Assembly: GCA_905479495.1 (NCBI GenBank)
Contig: CAJQMR010000040.1
Span: 1-53,594, forward strand
Direction: 5' to 3'
DNA from: an uncultured Anaerolineae bacterium
GTDB lineage: Bacteria > Chloroflexota > Anaerolineae > Promineifilales > Promineifilaceae
DNA: 53,594 nt
The position numbers were made by a program, and so were the translations under genes. Shown in pieces: positions 1 to 8,092 of the stretch; position 1 is the stretch's first letter; each line of letters starts with the position of its first letter. The notes beneath the pieces were generated by a model, which worked only from the letters and a program-made list of their open reading frames with translations, did not search any database and was not told where the DNA came from.

Positions 1-498
1 GCCCTCGACCGCGCCCTCGACCGCGCCAGCGACCTCGCCCTCGCCAGCGCCCGCGCCCGCGCCCTCGCCCGCGACCTCGCCAGCGACCGCGCCCTCGCCC
101 GCGACCTCGCCAGCGACCGCGCCCGCGCCAGCGCCCTCGCCCGCGACCTCGCCTGCGCCCTTGATGTTGCTGAAAGACACGGGCTGTCGAAGATGCAGGC
201 AGCAGTGGAGGCTCTGACGCTTCCTGAAAACCGCTCTGATCCAGAAGCGTTTCTCCAGTTTTACAAGGCGCTGGCGGCGGCGGTTGACCCTTATCGAGAT
301 CAATGGGATCCGTATAGGCTTTTGGCTGTTTCAGAAGAGGAGGCGGCCCAGTGGGAATCTATATCTCCAGAACAAATTGGACTATGGTTGCAGTACATCG
401 AGGCCAATCGGCTGCTGGTGCGCTGCTTGCAGGTGGCCTACGTGCCCAACCGCCAGGCATTGGAAGACAAGATTTTGCTGCCGCCGGACATGTGGTAG
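1..498 (+). CDS. C-terminal part of a NACHT-like protein with an Ala/Asp-Leu/Arg dipeptide repeat (5' end outside window)
   Basis: The reading frame is open from base 1 and stops with TAG at 496-498, so the start lies upstream. Residues 1-56 alternate strictly between a small or acidic residue (Ala or Asp) and Leu, Arg or Ser (ALDRALDRASDLALASARAR is a sample), and nearly every codon there ends in C. The last ~110 residues form a helical tail ending in a Leu/Val-rich segment (LWLQYIEANRLLVRCLQVAY) and an acidic LEDKILLPP end. From memory, such tails close NACHT-ATPase proteins of cyanobacteria and Chloroflexi, which act in conflict or defence signalling. The NACHT domain itself is not in the window, so the family call is an inference. 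An in-frame ATG at 193 would give only 101 residues and would cut off the repeat, so I treat it as internal. Confidence 0.6.
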   Translation, partial: ALDRALDRASDLALASARARALARDLASDRALARDLASDRARASALARDLACALDVAERHGLSKMQAAVEALTLPENRSDPEAFLQFYKALAAAVDPYRDQWDPYRLLAVSEEEAAQWESISPEQIGLWLQYIEANRLLVRCLQVAYVPNRQALEDKILLPPDMW

Positions 499-516
499 GT
501 AGCACCATCACCCCAG

Positions 517-570
517 CCCTCTCCCTCAAGGGAGAGGGGGCAAGATTCCCTCCCCCTGCCAGGGGGAGGG
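517..570. repeat. Two adjacent hairpin palindromes between convergent genes
   Basis: Positions 517-526 and 529-538 pair as a 10-bp stem with a 2-base loop (CCCTCTCCCT / AGGGAGAGGG). Positions 548-557 and 561-570 pair as a second 10-bp stem with a GCC loop (CCCTCCCCCT / AGGGGGAGGG). Outer CCCCAGCCC and GGGTTGGGG segments extend the symmetry. The element fills the gap between the stop of the NACHT-like gene (+) and the stop of the DUF559 gene (-). It may end both transcripts, but no T tract follows on either strand, so it is better seen as a dispersed palindromic repeat. Similar CCCTCTCCC/GGGAGAGGG elements are common in bacterial intergenic DNA. Confidence 0.7.
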
Positions 571-948
571 CTAGGGTTGGGGTTCTTCTCCATCGCAAAC
601 CGCCAAAATCGCTTCTAAAACAGCCTCCGTCTGCTGGAAAATGGTGACGTTGGCAAAGCGTAACACGCGGTAGCCTTCTTTCTCCAGCCATTTTGTGCGT
701 TCACGGTCTTGTTTTTCTTGGAAGGCATGAACGTCGCCGTCTGCTTCCACGATCAGCTTCTTCTCCACACAGCAAAAATCAACAATGTAGGGGCCAATCG
801 GATGTTGGCGGCGAAATTTATAGCCACCAAGCTGCCTGTGCCTGAGGCGGGACCAAAGACGCCTTTCTGCTTCGGTAGGCTCTTGGCGCATTTTGCGGGC
901 AAAGTATGTAAGCGGTGGTGGGATTCGGTATTTTTTAGGTTTGGCCAT
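571..948 (-). CDS. DUF559 (VSR-like) endonuclease-fold protein
   Basis: A 125-residue protein. The start at 948 (MAKPKKYR) is chosen because GGAG lies 7 bases upstream; an upstream in-frame start at 1101 would add 51 residues unlike the family. The core EPTEAERRLWSRLRHRQLGG, then FRRQHPIGPYIVDF, a Glu/Asp-containing LIVEADG motif and the C-terminal RVLRFANVTI strand are those of DUF559 proteins. These share the fold of very-short-patch repair and restriction endonucleases, with Asp and Glu residues (IVDF, VEADG) in the metal-binding positions. The real substrate of DUF559 proteins is not settled. It is convergent with the NACHT-like gene and has no evident operon partner. Confidence 0.85.
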   Translation of the reverse strand: MAKPKKYRIPPPLTYFARKMRQEPTEAERRLWSRLRHRQLGGYKFRRQHPIGPYIVDFCCVEKKLIVEADGDVHAFQEKQDRERTKWLEKEGYRVLRFANVTIFQQTEAVLEAILAVCDGEEPQP

Positions 949-1126
949 GCACGAACTCCATTTGTGAGATGATTTTATCTCGACCCCGGCTTTCCTTCCA
1001 CTAGAGATCGCTTTTATCATCCCAAATCTTTTGTGAGAAAAGTAAAGATTGAGGCGTAACATAGCCAATTGTGCCGCCTGTTTGGTACAATCGCTGGGCA
1101 ATTGTTGATTGCTGGAGGCTTTGTTT

Positions 1127-3064
1127 ATGCGTCACCTCACACTTTTGGTTTTATTTTTGTTGCTGTGCCTGGGCGTGGTTCTGGTTGCCCCGGAGGATAT
1201 GGCCGGTACGGCCGTTCCTGCCGTCGCTGCTGGCCCAGAGTTGGGTCTGGAATCGTTGCAAATTGAAAAGATAACTTTGCAGCCTTTGCCGGAACGGCCG
1301 TTTATTGCCAACGCCGCCGCCGATAGTTGTTCAGGTGCCACGACCATCTCCTTAAATAGTTCTGGGGCGGGCGAGACAACCACGGTAAACAGCATGACGG
1401 AGAGTGCTGATGACCCGGTGCTGACTTGTGCCTGGGGCAGTCCCAGCCGCCCGGAAGGGTATCGTACTGTCTGGTATAAATTCACGCCGGAGGGCAACGG
1501 CCGTGTGACTATCGACACCTCCAACAACTTTAACCCTTACAGCTATGATACGATCCTGGCTGTTTATACAGGCTCCTGTGGGGCAACTACGTTGAGCCTG
1601 GTGGCTTGCAATGATGATTACCAGGGCTTTGCCTCCCGCGTTTCCTTGGATGTGTCTGAGGGGGTAACTTACTACGTGGAAGTAGCCGATTGGAACGCCG
1701 CTGAGCCGGGACCATTGGAGCTAGACATCTTTTTTGTCCTCGATCCAATCCCCTCAAAATGGACAATATTGGGGAATCCAGGCCCTGTCCTAACACACCA
1801 CGCCACGGTCAAGCATAATGGTTTGATTTACGCGGTGGGTGGGCAAACAAATATTGCGGATAATCCTGATTTAAGCGGTGATCTTTATCGTTATAACCCT
1901 GGTAATGACGGCTGGACAACGCTGACCCCCATGCCGGGCGATCCCTTAACTGACCTGACGGCCGCCAAGCTGAACGGCCGTATTTTTATTCCCGGCGGCT
2001 ACGATGGCAACAGCATGGTGGGTACACACCATGTGTACAACATTGCCGCTGGCATTTGGGAACCAGATCGGCAGCCACCGCCCGTGGCCGTCGGCTGGGC
2101 GCAAGCTGTGGTGCCTGCAGACCAGGGTGGCTATTATCTGGTGGGCGGCATCAGCAATACGGACTTTTTAACAACCACGGCCGTTGTCCACAACGACGTT
2201 TCCTTCTTCAATGGGACGAGTTGGAATGTGGGGACACCAGACATGCTTGTGCCGCGCTATGGGCATACGGCCGTTTGGATCAACAATGGTATCTGCGTGG
2301 TCGGTGGCATTGATGATGCCAATCAGTTGCTGCCTGGTGGCGAATGTTACCAACCGGCAGGTGGCGGCAGTTGGCAGGCCATTGCCCCCATGAACATTGC
2401 CCGGTACGGAGCCGCTAGCGCTGTCAGCCCAGATGGCAAATGGTATGTATTTGGCGGGCAGGATGGCGATCATGATGCCGTGCCCGAAGTTGAAGTATAT
2501 GATCCCCAAAACCCAAGCGCCGGCTGGCAGATTTTAGATGTCACCTATGATTTAGGGGGCAGCCCCATCATCCGCGCCCGTGCTTTTCCCCAGGGGGAAT
2601 TTATTGGCAACTATTTGTATGCTATTGGTGGATTTAGCAAAATTGATTTCTCGGTAACCTCTTTGGTGCAGCGGCTGCTGGTGTTGGGTCAGTCGAATTA
2701 TTTGCCCATTGTTATGAATGGCGATGGCGGGCAGAATAATAACTTTAGCACCGCCCAGCGACTTGTTTTTAACGTAGCCCAATTCCATCATTTTACTGAC
2801 TCATTTGACTTTTTTGATGCCTATTATTTTGATCAGCCAAACACCAGCATTGTGACGGTACGCCTAAACCAGATTCCTTCTGGCAGCGACTACAATGTGA
2901 CGGTGTATGATGCGAGCAAGAGCGTGCGCGGCAGCGGGACGTTGGCAGGCAACCAGAGTGAAACGGTGACGCTGCTACTCCCGGCGGGGCGCTATTACAT
3001 CATGGTGGAGCGCATCTTTGGCCAGGCAGATGGCGCAAATTACCGCATCATTGTTGAAAAATAA
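1127..3064 (+). CDS. Secreted Kelch-repeat protein with N- and C-terminal PPC-like beta domains
   Basis: 645 residues from the ATG at 1127, which has GGAGG 8 bases upstream; a TTG at 1109 would overlap that site. Residues 1-25 form a signal peptide (LLVLFLLLCLGVVLV). Next comes a beta-rich domain (about 55-205) with the WYKFTPEGNGRVTIDT pattern of pre-peptidase C-terminal-like domains. Residues ~215-530 carry Kelch blades, seen as repeated YAVGGQ, FIPGGYDG, YLVGG, CVVGGIDD, YVFGGQDG and YAIGGF motifs with downstream Trp/Tyr. The last ~110 residues form a second PPC-like domain (YYFDQPNTSIVTVRL ... GRYYIMVER). It probably acts outside the cell in adhesion or carbohydrate contact; no catalytic motif is visible. 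It is transcribed alone, and an inverted repeat follows its stop codon. Confidence 0.85.
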   Translation: MRHLTLLVLFLLLCLGVVLVAPEDMAGTAVPAVAAGPELGLESLQIEKITLQPLPERPFIANAAADSCSGATTISLNSSGAGETTTVNSMTESADDPVLTCAWGSPSRPEGYRTVWYKFTPEGNGRVTIDTSNNFNPYSYDTILAVYTGSCGATTLSLVACNDDYQGFASRVSLDVSEGVTYYVEVADWNAAEPGPLELDIFFVLDPIPSKWTILGNPGPVLTHHATVKHNGLIYAVGGQTNIADNPDLSGDLYRYNPGNDGWTTLTPMPGDPLTDLTAAKLNGRIFIPGGYDGNSMVGTHHVYNIAAGIWEPDRQPPPVAVGWAQAVVPADQGGYYLVGGISNTDFLTTTAVVHNDVSFFNGTSWNVGTPDMLVPRYGHTAVWINNGICVVGGIDDANQLLPGGECYQPAGGGSWQAIAPMNIARYGAASAVSPDGKWYVFGGQDGDHDAVPEVEVYDPQNPSAGWQILDVTYDLGGSPIIRARAFPQGEFIGNYLYAIGGFSKIDFSVTSLVQRLLVLGQSNYLPIVMNGDGGQNNNFSTAQRLVFNVAQFHHFTDSFDFFDAYYFDQPNTSIVTVRLNQIPSGSDYNVTVYDASKSVRGSGTLAGNQSETVTLLLPAGRYYIMVERIFGQADGANYRIIVEK

Positions 3065-3070
3065 AAGATA

Positions 3071-3130
3071 GCCACAGAGATCACAGAGGGGAAAGAGAAT
3101 ATTATCTAAAAACTCTGCGTCCTCTGTGGC
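3071..3130. repeat. Interrupted inverted repeat (CACAGAG type) before sbcD
   Basis: The arm at 3071-3088 (GCCACAGAGATCACAGAG) is nearly complementary to the arm at 3113-3130 (CTCTGCGTCCTCTGTGGC), with 24 bases between them and 15 of 18 positions paired. It lies between the Kelch gene stop and sbcD. The right arm overlaps an in-frame GTG (3126) of the sbcD frame, which argues against that codon as the start. Elements of this wording occur in many bacterial genomes as intergenic repeats. No T tract follows, so termination is uncertain. Confidence 0.7.
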
Positions 3131-3152
3131 GAAAATTCTCTCAAAGGAAGTT

Positions 3153-4391
3153 ATGTCCTCAGCCAAACCCATACGCCTGCTTCATTTTGCCGATGCCCAT
3201 ATTGATATTGCCAATTACGGCCGTCACGATCCTGATACCGGTTTGCCTATGCGTGTGATGGACTTTTTGCACGCGCTGGACCAGATTGTGGACGCGGCCA
3301 TCGAGGAAAAGGTCGATCTGGTCATCTTTGCCGGGGATGCGTACAAGGATCGCAATCCCCAGCCGACCTTCCAGCGCGCCTGGGGCGAGCGCATGATGCG
3401 GCTTTCCCAGGCGGGCATTCCCACTTTGCTGCTGGTGGGCAACCATGACGTCTCCCCGGCGGCAGGGCGGGCCCACACCCTGCACGAATTTAGCACGCTC
3501 AGCGTGCCCCACATTCATGTGGCGGATCGATTGGCGCTTTGGACGCCGGAGCAGTTGGGTTTGCCCGTGCAGATCATCAGCGTGCCCTGGGTGTCGCGCA
3601 GTATGTTGGTGGGGCGTGAGGAAACATTTGGCCGCACGGTGGAAGAGATTTATGAGCGCATTGAGGAGTTAGTGGTGCAGCGGGTGAGGCATTTTATCGA
3701 AACGGCCGTTCCCGACATTCCCCTTATCCTCACCGCCCATGCTAGCGTTTCTGGGGCTAAGTTTGGCAGCGAGCGGGCTGTGATGCTGGGGCATGAATTA
3801 GTCCTCAGCGGCGGCCTGGTGAACGATCCCAAGCTGGATTATGTGGCCTTGGGCCACATCCACAAGCCGCAGGCGTTGTCGGATAAAGGTAGCCATCCGC
3901 CTATCGTTTATCCAGGCTCCATTGAGCGGATTGATTTTGGCGAGAAAGAGGACAAACGTTTTGTTCTGGCTGAAGTAGGCAAAGGGGACACCCATTGGGA
4001 ATTCCGCATGTTAAACACGCGCCGCTTCATCGACCCAGCGCCCATCACGCCGCGCACCGAACATTTTATGGAAGATGTGATGAGTCAGCTGCCCGCCGCC
4101 GAGGACGTCACTGACGCGATTTGCCGGGTGCGCCTCAGTTTCCCCCGTGATGATGAGCCGCTGCTGGACGAGCGGGCCATTCTAGAGCATTTCAAAGAAG
4201 CGTTCGACATCAAAATCCAAAAGCATTACCTCACCAACAAACGCTCTCGCCTGGGCGACGCAGCTGGCGTGGAGGCGATGACGCCGCTGGAGCTGCTGGA
4301 AACATACTGGCTCAGCGAGGAGCTGGACAATGAAGAGGTTGACGTGATGCTGAGCCTGGCAAAAGAGGTGCTGGCAGACGAGGTAGAATAA
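3153..4391 (+). CDS. sbcD: SbcD-like exonuclease subunit (Mre11 family metallophosphoesterase)
   Basis: 412 residues. The start at 3153 follows AAAGGAAG with good spacing; the GTG at 3126 lies inside an inverted repeat. It is the nuclease subunit of the SbcCD (Rad50-Mre11) complex, which cuts DNA hairpins and blocked ends. The metal-binding motifs are in order: FADAHID (residues 12-18), FAGDAYKDR, LLVGNHDVS, LTAHASVSG and ALGHIHKPQ, the five blocks of the Mre11 phosphodiesterase fold. The C-terminal ~110 residues form the capping and SbcC-binding region. It sits 75 bp upstream of sbcC on the same strand, so the two are presumably cotranscribed. A 16-bp inverted repeat lies in that gap and might set their ratio. 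Confidence 0.93.
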   Translation: MSSAKPIRLLHFADAHIDIANYGRHDPDTGLPMRVMDFLHALDQIVDAAIEEKVDLVIFAGDAYKDRNPQPTFQRAWGERMMRLSQAGIPTLLLVGNHDVSPAAGRAHTLHEFSTLSVPHIHVADRLALWTPEQLGLPVQIISVPWVSRSMLVGREETFGRTVEEIYERIEELVVQRVRHFIETAVPDIPLILTAHASVSGAKFGSERAVMLGHELVLSGGLVNDPKLDYVALGHIHKPQALSDKGSHPPIVYPGSIERIDFGEKEDKRFVLAEVGKGDTHWEFRMLNTRRFIDPAPITPRTEHFMEDVMSQLPAAEDVTDAICRVRLSFPRDDEPLLDERAILEHFKEAFDIKIQKHYLTNKRSRLGDAAGVEAMTPLELLETYWLSEELDNEEVDVMLSLAKEVLADEVE

Positions 4392-4395
4392 CAAG

Positions 4396-4452
4396 ATTTT
4401 CCCGGAAACTATTTTATCGGGTAAGAAATGTAGATGTAGTTTCCGGGAAAAT
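4396..4452. repeat. 16-bp perfect inverted repeat between sbcD and sbcC
   Basis: ATTTTCCCGGAAACTA at 4396-4411 is exactly complementary to 4437-4452, with 25 bases between. It occupies most of the sbcD-sbcC gap. No T tract follows the right arm on the + strand, so it is not a standard terminator. It could form a long hairpin in the mRNA, or in the DNA, which is notable because SbcCD cuts such palindromes. Confidence 0.8.
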
Positions 4453-4466
4453 GGCAAAGAAAATTT

Positions 4467-7445
4467 ATGATTCCAACAAGACTTGAGATTTCCAATTTTT
4501 TATCTTATCGGGATACGGCCGTTCTCCAATTCGACGGCATTCATTTGGCCTGCATTTCCGGGGCCAATGGTGCGGGTAAATCCTCTATTTTGGATGGCAT
4601 CACCTGGGCGTTGTTTGGTCAGAGCCGCAGCCGCAGCGATGACGATCTGGTCAACCGCTTGTCGGTCATCGATGACAAAACGGCCGAAGTGCAGCTGGAT
4701 TTTGAGCTGGAAGGTATCCTGTACCGGGTCACGCGAAGCAAACGCAAAGGCAAAACCACCCAGCTGGATCTGCAAATCTCGGCTGGGGAGGACGCCTGGA
4801 AGACGCTCACCGAGGGCAAGCTGCGTGAAACACAGGCAGCTATCGAGCAACTGCTGCGCATGAATTACGATACGTTTATCAACGCTAGCTTTTTGTTGCA
4901 AGGCAAGGCCGATGAATTCACCACCAAGACGCCCAATCGCCGCAAAGAAATTTTGGCCGACCTGCTGGGCGTGAGCGTCTGGGAGCAGTATCGGGAATTG
5001 GCGGCCAACCGGCGCAAGGAAGAAGAACGGCAGCTAGATTTGTTGGACCACCAGATAAAGGAAATTGAAGAAGAGCTCAACCAGGAGGAAGACCGGCAAA
5101 CGGCCGTTACCGAAGCCCAATCTGCTCTGGTAGGCATTTCCGAACGACTAGCTGATAAGGAAGCGTTGTTGCAGCAGCTGCGCCGGGCGGAAACGGCCGT
5201 ACAGCAGCATAAACAGCTCGTGGAAACGCTGGCAACCAACCTGAACCGGGGCAAGGCGCAGCTAGAGAGCTTGCAGCGCAGCCAAACGCAGCGGCAGCAG
5301 GAGCGGGACGGCTATTCGGCACTTCTGGCCGAGGCTGAGACCATTGCCAAACAGTACGAAGCGTGGCAGGATGCTGATACTACCTTCCAAAGTTGGCAGG
5401 AAAAGGCCGATGAATTTAACAAGCTGGAGCAAAGCAAACGGCCGTATGAAGTCGCCATCGCTGAAGAAAAATCCCGCCTGACGCAGCAATTAGAAGCGTT
5501 GCAGACCCAGGCCAAACGGGCCGAAGCGGCTGCCGATGAGCAGAAAACGTTGGAAGCGGCCTTGACTGCCGCCAAAGAGACCCTGGCCGAGCTAGAGGCC
5601 AAGCTGGAAATCCTCAACAAGCAAGAAGCCGAGTGGCACAAGCTGCGCAGCGAAATGCAAAAACAGGAAAGCGAGCAGGAAGCCCAAACGCGTGAATTGA
5701 ACCGACTGCAAAACCAGGCCAAACGGATGACAGGATTGCGGCAAGAGGAAACGGCCGTTTCCCAAAACCTGCAAACCGCCCAGCAGCAAATCACCGACCT
5801 CACTGCCCAGCTGGCCGATTTGAGCCAGCAGGAGCAGGAACTCAGTGCCGCTAGCGCGGAAAAAGTCGGACTGGAGAGCAGCCAGCCTGCGCTCAAAGAG
5901 CAGATGACCCGCCTGAAAACGCGCATTGAGCAGCTGGAGGTGGAAACTGGCGGCAGCTGTCCCTTGTGCGGCCAGGAACTGACGGCAGAACATCGCACCC
6001 AGGTGCTGGTTGAGCTGCAAGCCGAAGGCACCGGGATGGGCGAGCGGTTCCGCAGCAATAGGCAAACCATCGAAACGCTCACCAGCCAGATTGCCGCGCT
6101 GAATCGTACCGTCGCCCAGCGGCCACAGCTGGAAAAATCGCTGCAAACGCAGCAGACGCGGCAGGCGCAGGCCCAGGCCCGTCTGGATGAGATCAGCCAG
6201 CAGCTAGCTGATTGGGAAGCGGGCGAAGCAAAACAGCTGGCCGAATTAGAAATAACGCTGGCGGAAGATAATTTAGCGGCGCTGCGGGAACAGGTGATTG
6301 AGCTGGGAACGGCCGTGCAAAACAAGCCTGCCCTGGAAAATGACCGCCGCCAGCAGGAGCAGCGCCTGGCCAACGATGAAGCCCGCCTGGCCGAACTGAA
6401 CCGCTTCATGGCTGATTGGGCTGAATCGGGTCAGGAACAGCTGGCGACGGTACAGCAGCAGCTGGAAAGTGACGATTATGCCGCCGAAGCCAGAGCTGCC
6501 CTGGCGGGCCTGAACGCGGAGCTGGCCCAATTGGGCTACGATGCTGAGGCGCACGGCAAGGCCCGCGAGGCGCGCCAGACTCTGGCCGAGGTGCCAGAGC
6601 AATATCAGCAACTGCGGCAGGCAGAAGCGGCCGTCAAGCCGCTGGAAGATGCCCTGGCCGAAGGCAGCAAGCGTATTGCCGAGCAGGAAGCGTCATTGGC
6701 CGAACTAACGGAGCAGCATGAAACGGCCGTTGCCGAGCTGGCGCAAATGACGGCTGATGGCGGCGACCTGCGCGGCGTGGAAAAAGAGGTTTTTGCCTTA
6801 CGTGAGGAGCAAATTGCGGCTAACCAGAAAGTGGCTGTGGCCCAAAATCGGCTGGAGGTGCTGGGCGATCAGCGTCAGCGGCAAAAAGAGTTGGCTGGGC
6901 AGCGTACGGCCGTTACTCAACAAATTCAGCGGCTCAAGCTGCTGGAGAAAGCGTGCGGCAAAAGCGGTGTTCAGGCACTGCTGATCGAACAGGCGCTGCC
7001 AGAAATTGAGGAGCGGGCCAATGAACTGCTGGATCGCTTGACCGGTGGCGAGATGACGGTCTCGTTTGAGACGCAGCGCCAGCTCAAAAGCCGGGACGCC
7101 CTGGCCGAAACGTTGGATATTCGCATTCGGGACCATGCTGGGGAACGGCCGTATGACAATTACAGCGGTGGCGAACAGTTTCGGGTCAACTTTGCCATCC
7201 GGCTGGCACTGTCCCAGCTTTTGGCCAAGCGGGCCGGGGCGCGGCTGCAAACCCTGGTGATTGATGAAGGATTTGGCAGCCAGGACCCAAACGGCCGTCA
7301 ACGGCTCATCGAAGCGATCAACACCATCCAGGGCGATTTTCAGCGGATTCTGGTGATTACCCACATTGACGAGCTGCGCGATGCATTCCCAAATCGCATT
7401 GAAGTGCGTAAAACCGCCACAGGCTCTCAAATTACGCTTAGTTGA
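4467..7445 (+). CDS. sbcC: SbcC-like SMC-family exonuclease ATPase subunit
   Basis: 992 residues, a normal length for SbcC/Rad50. The Walker A motif GANGAGKSS lies at about residues 32-40. Two long Gln/Glu/Ala-rich coiled coils (about 170-480 and 530-840) flank a zinc-hook CPLCGQEL near residue 498. The ABC signature YSGGEQFRVNFAIRLALS is near 897, and the Walker B/D-loop VIDEGFGSQD near 930. ATP binding by the paired heads controls the SbcD nuclease, and the hook joins two complexes. The gene carries about ten ACGGCCGT palindromes, read as (E)TAV, RPY or NGR, mostly in the coiled coils. The ribosome site is weak (AAAGAAAA), which fits translation following sbcD. Confidence 0.95.
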   Translation: MIPTRLEISNFLSYRDTAVLQFDGIHLACISGANGAGKSSILDGITWALFGQSRSRSDDDLVNRLSVIDDKTAEVQLDFELEGILYRVTRSKRKGKTTQLDLQISAGEDAWKTLTEGKLRETQAAIEQLLRMNYDTFINASFLLQGKADEFTTKTPNRRKEILADLLGVSVWEQYRELAANRRKEEERQLDLLDHQIKEIEEELNQEEDRQTAVTEAQSALVGISERLADKEALLQQLRRAETAVQQHKQLVETLATNLNRGKAQLESLQRSQTQRQQERDGYSALLAEAETIAKQYEAWQDADTTFQSWQEKADEFNKLEQSKRPYEVAIAEEKSRLTQQLEALQTQAKRAEAAADEQKTLEAALTAAKETLAELEAKLEILNKQEAEWHKLRSEMQKQESEQEAQTRELNRLQNQAKRMTGLRQEETAVSQNLQTAQQQITDLTAQLADLSQQEQELSAASAEKVGLESSQPALKEQMTRLKTRIEQLEVETGGSCPLCGQELTAEHRTQVLVELQAEGTGMGERFRSNRQTIETLTSQIAALNRTVAQRPQLEKSLQTQQTRQAQAQARLDEISQQLADWEAGEAKQLAELEITLAEDNLAALREQVIELGTAVQNKPALENDRRQQEQRLANDEARLAELNRFMADWAESGQEQLATVQQQLESDDYAAEARAALAGLNAELAQLGYDAEAHGKAREARQTLAEVPEQYQQLRQAEAAVKPLEDALAEGSKRIAEQEASLAELTEQHETAVAELAQMTADGGDLRGVEKEVFALREEQIAANQKVAVAQNRLEVLGDQRQRQKELAGQRTAVTQQIQRLKLLEKACGKSGVQALLIEQALPEIEERANELLDRLTGGEMTVSFETQRQLKSRDALAETLDIRIRDHAGERPYDNYSGGEQFRVNFAIRLALSQLLAKRAGARLQTLVIDEGFGSQDPNGRQRLIEAINTIQGDFQRILVITHIDELRDAFPNRIEVRKTATGSQITLS

Positions 7446-7468
7446 TCTTATTGGAATGTGATGAGATA

Positions 7469-7499
7469 TTGATGAATCCACTCTTTTTTAATGTATAAT
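7469..7499 (+). promoter_or_regulatory. Possible promoter upstream of the receiver-protein gene
   Basis: A perfect TATAAT lies at 7494-7499. The best -35 is TTGATG at 7469-7474, with a long 19-base spacer. It sits in a 219-base AT-rich gap after sbcC and would give a leader of about 160 bases before the response-regulator gene. The -10 is convincing; the -35 is weak. Confidence 0.4.
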
Positions 7500-7664
7500 G
7501 AGCATCTCATTGGAAAATACGCGTAACAAATTGCCACCACATCGGTCTTTTCATCTACCCATTGTCATAAACATATAGATAATTTGTTATTTTTATTTCT
7601 TAGAATAGAAAAATGTGCCGCTTTATCTATTAGTGGCAAATAATGTTTTGTGAGGCAAATGATC

Positions 7665-8039
7665 ATGGGATATTCAGTATTAGTGGTGGATGATGATCCA
7701 ATGAAGCGCCAGTTGTTGCGTTTGATTTTGGAACGCGCTGGATTTGGTGTGGCCGAGGCGGCTGATGGCACTGAGGCTCTTCTGTCTTTAGAAAATATAG
7801 TGCCCGATTTGATGACGCTAGATGTAATGATGCCGCGGATGGATGGTTTTGCTGTGTGCGAGCGGGTGCGCCAAAACCCTAAAACGGCTGGCCTTCCTAT
7901 CATTATTGTGAGCGCCCGCGCCGATGGCGGCAGCATTCGGGAGGGTTTGGCTGCCGGTGCTAACAGATATTTGCCGCAACCCGTTATGCCTGATAAATTG
8001 ATCAACACGGTAAACGAATTGTTACCGCCAGAAAGTTGA
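7665..8039 (+). CDS. Stand-alone response regulator receiver protein lacking the conserved lysine
   Basis: 124 residues from the ATG at 7665, which has GAGG 9 bases upstream; starts at 7650 and 7659 are possible but poorly spaced. A single CheY-like receiver domain with no output domain. The acidic pocket (VVDDDPMKR), the phosphoacceptor Asp in LDVMMPRMDGF and the Ser switch residue (IIVSARAD) are all present. The lysine normally found in the KP(F/V) motif is replaced: the text reads NRYLPQPV where other receivers, including two in this window, read YLSKPF or YITKPY. That lysine contacts the phosphoryl group, so signalling may be atypical. No kinase gene adjoins it. Confidence 0.88.
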   Translation: MGYSVLVVDDDPMKRQLLRLILERAGFGVAEAADGTEALLSLENIVPDLMTLDVMMPRMDGFAVCERVRQNPKTAGLPIIIVSARADGGSIREGLAAGANRYLPQPVMPDKLINTVNELLPPES

Positions 8040-8092
8040 ACTAGCTTGTGGTCACTCTTGCTTGGGCCACCCATCATTCATCGCAGCAATTT

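Noticed and set aside
1..170. Repeated GC-rich units that could look like a CRISPR array or minisatellite
   Set aside because: There are no spacers of constant length; the units are two-codon steps in an open frame that continues into a sensible protein C-terminus.
5312..6409. Long open frame (365 codons) opposite sbcC
   Set aside because: Ser/Cys/Arg-rich text typical of the antisense of a coiled-coil gene; sbcC is clearly the real gene.
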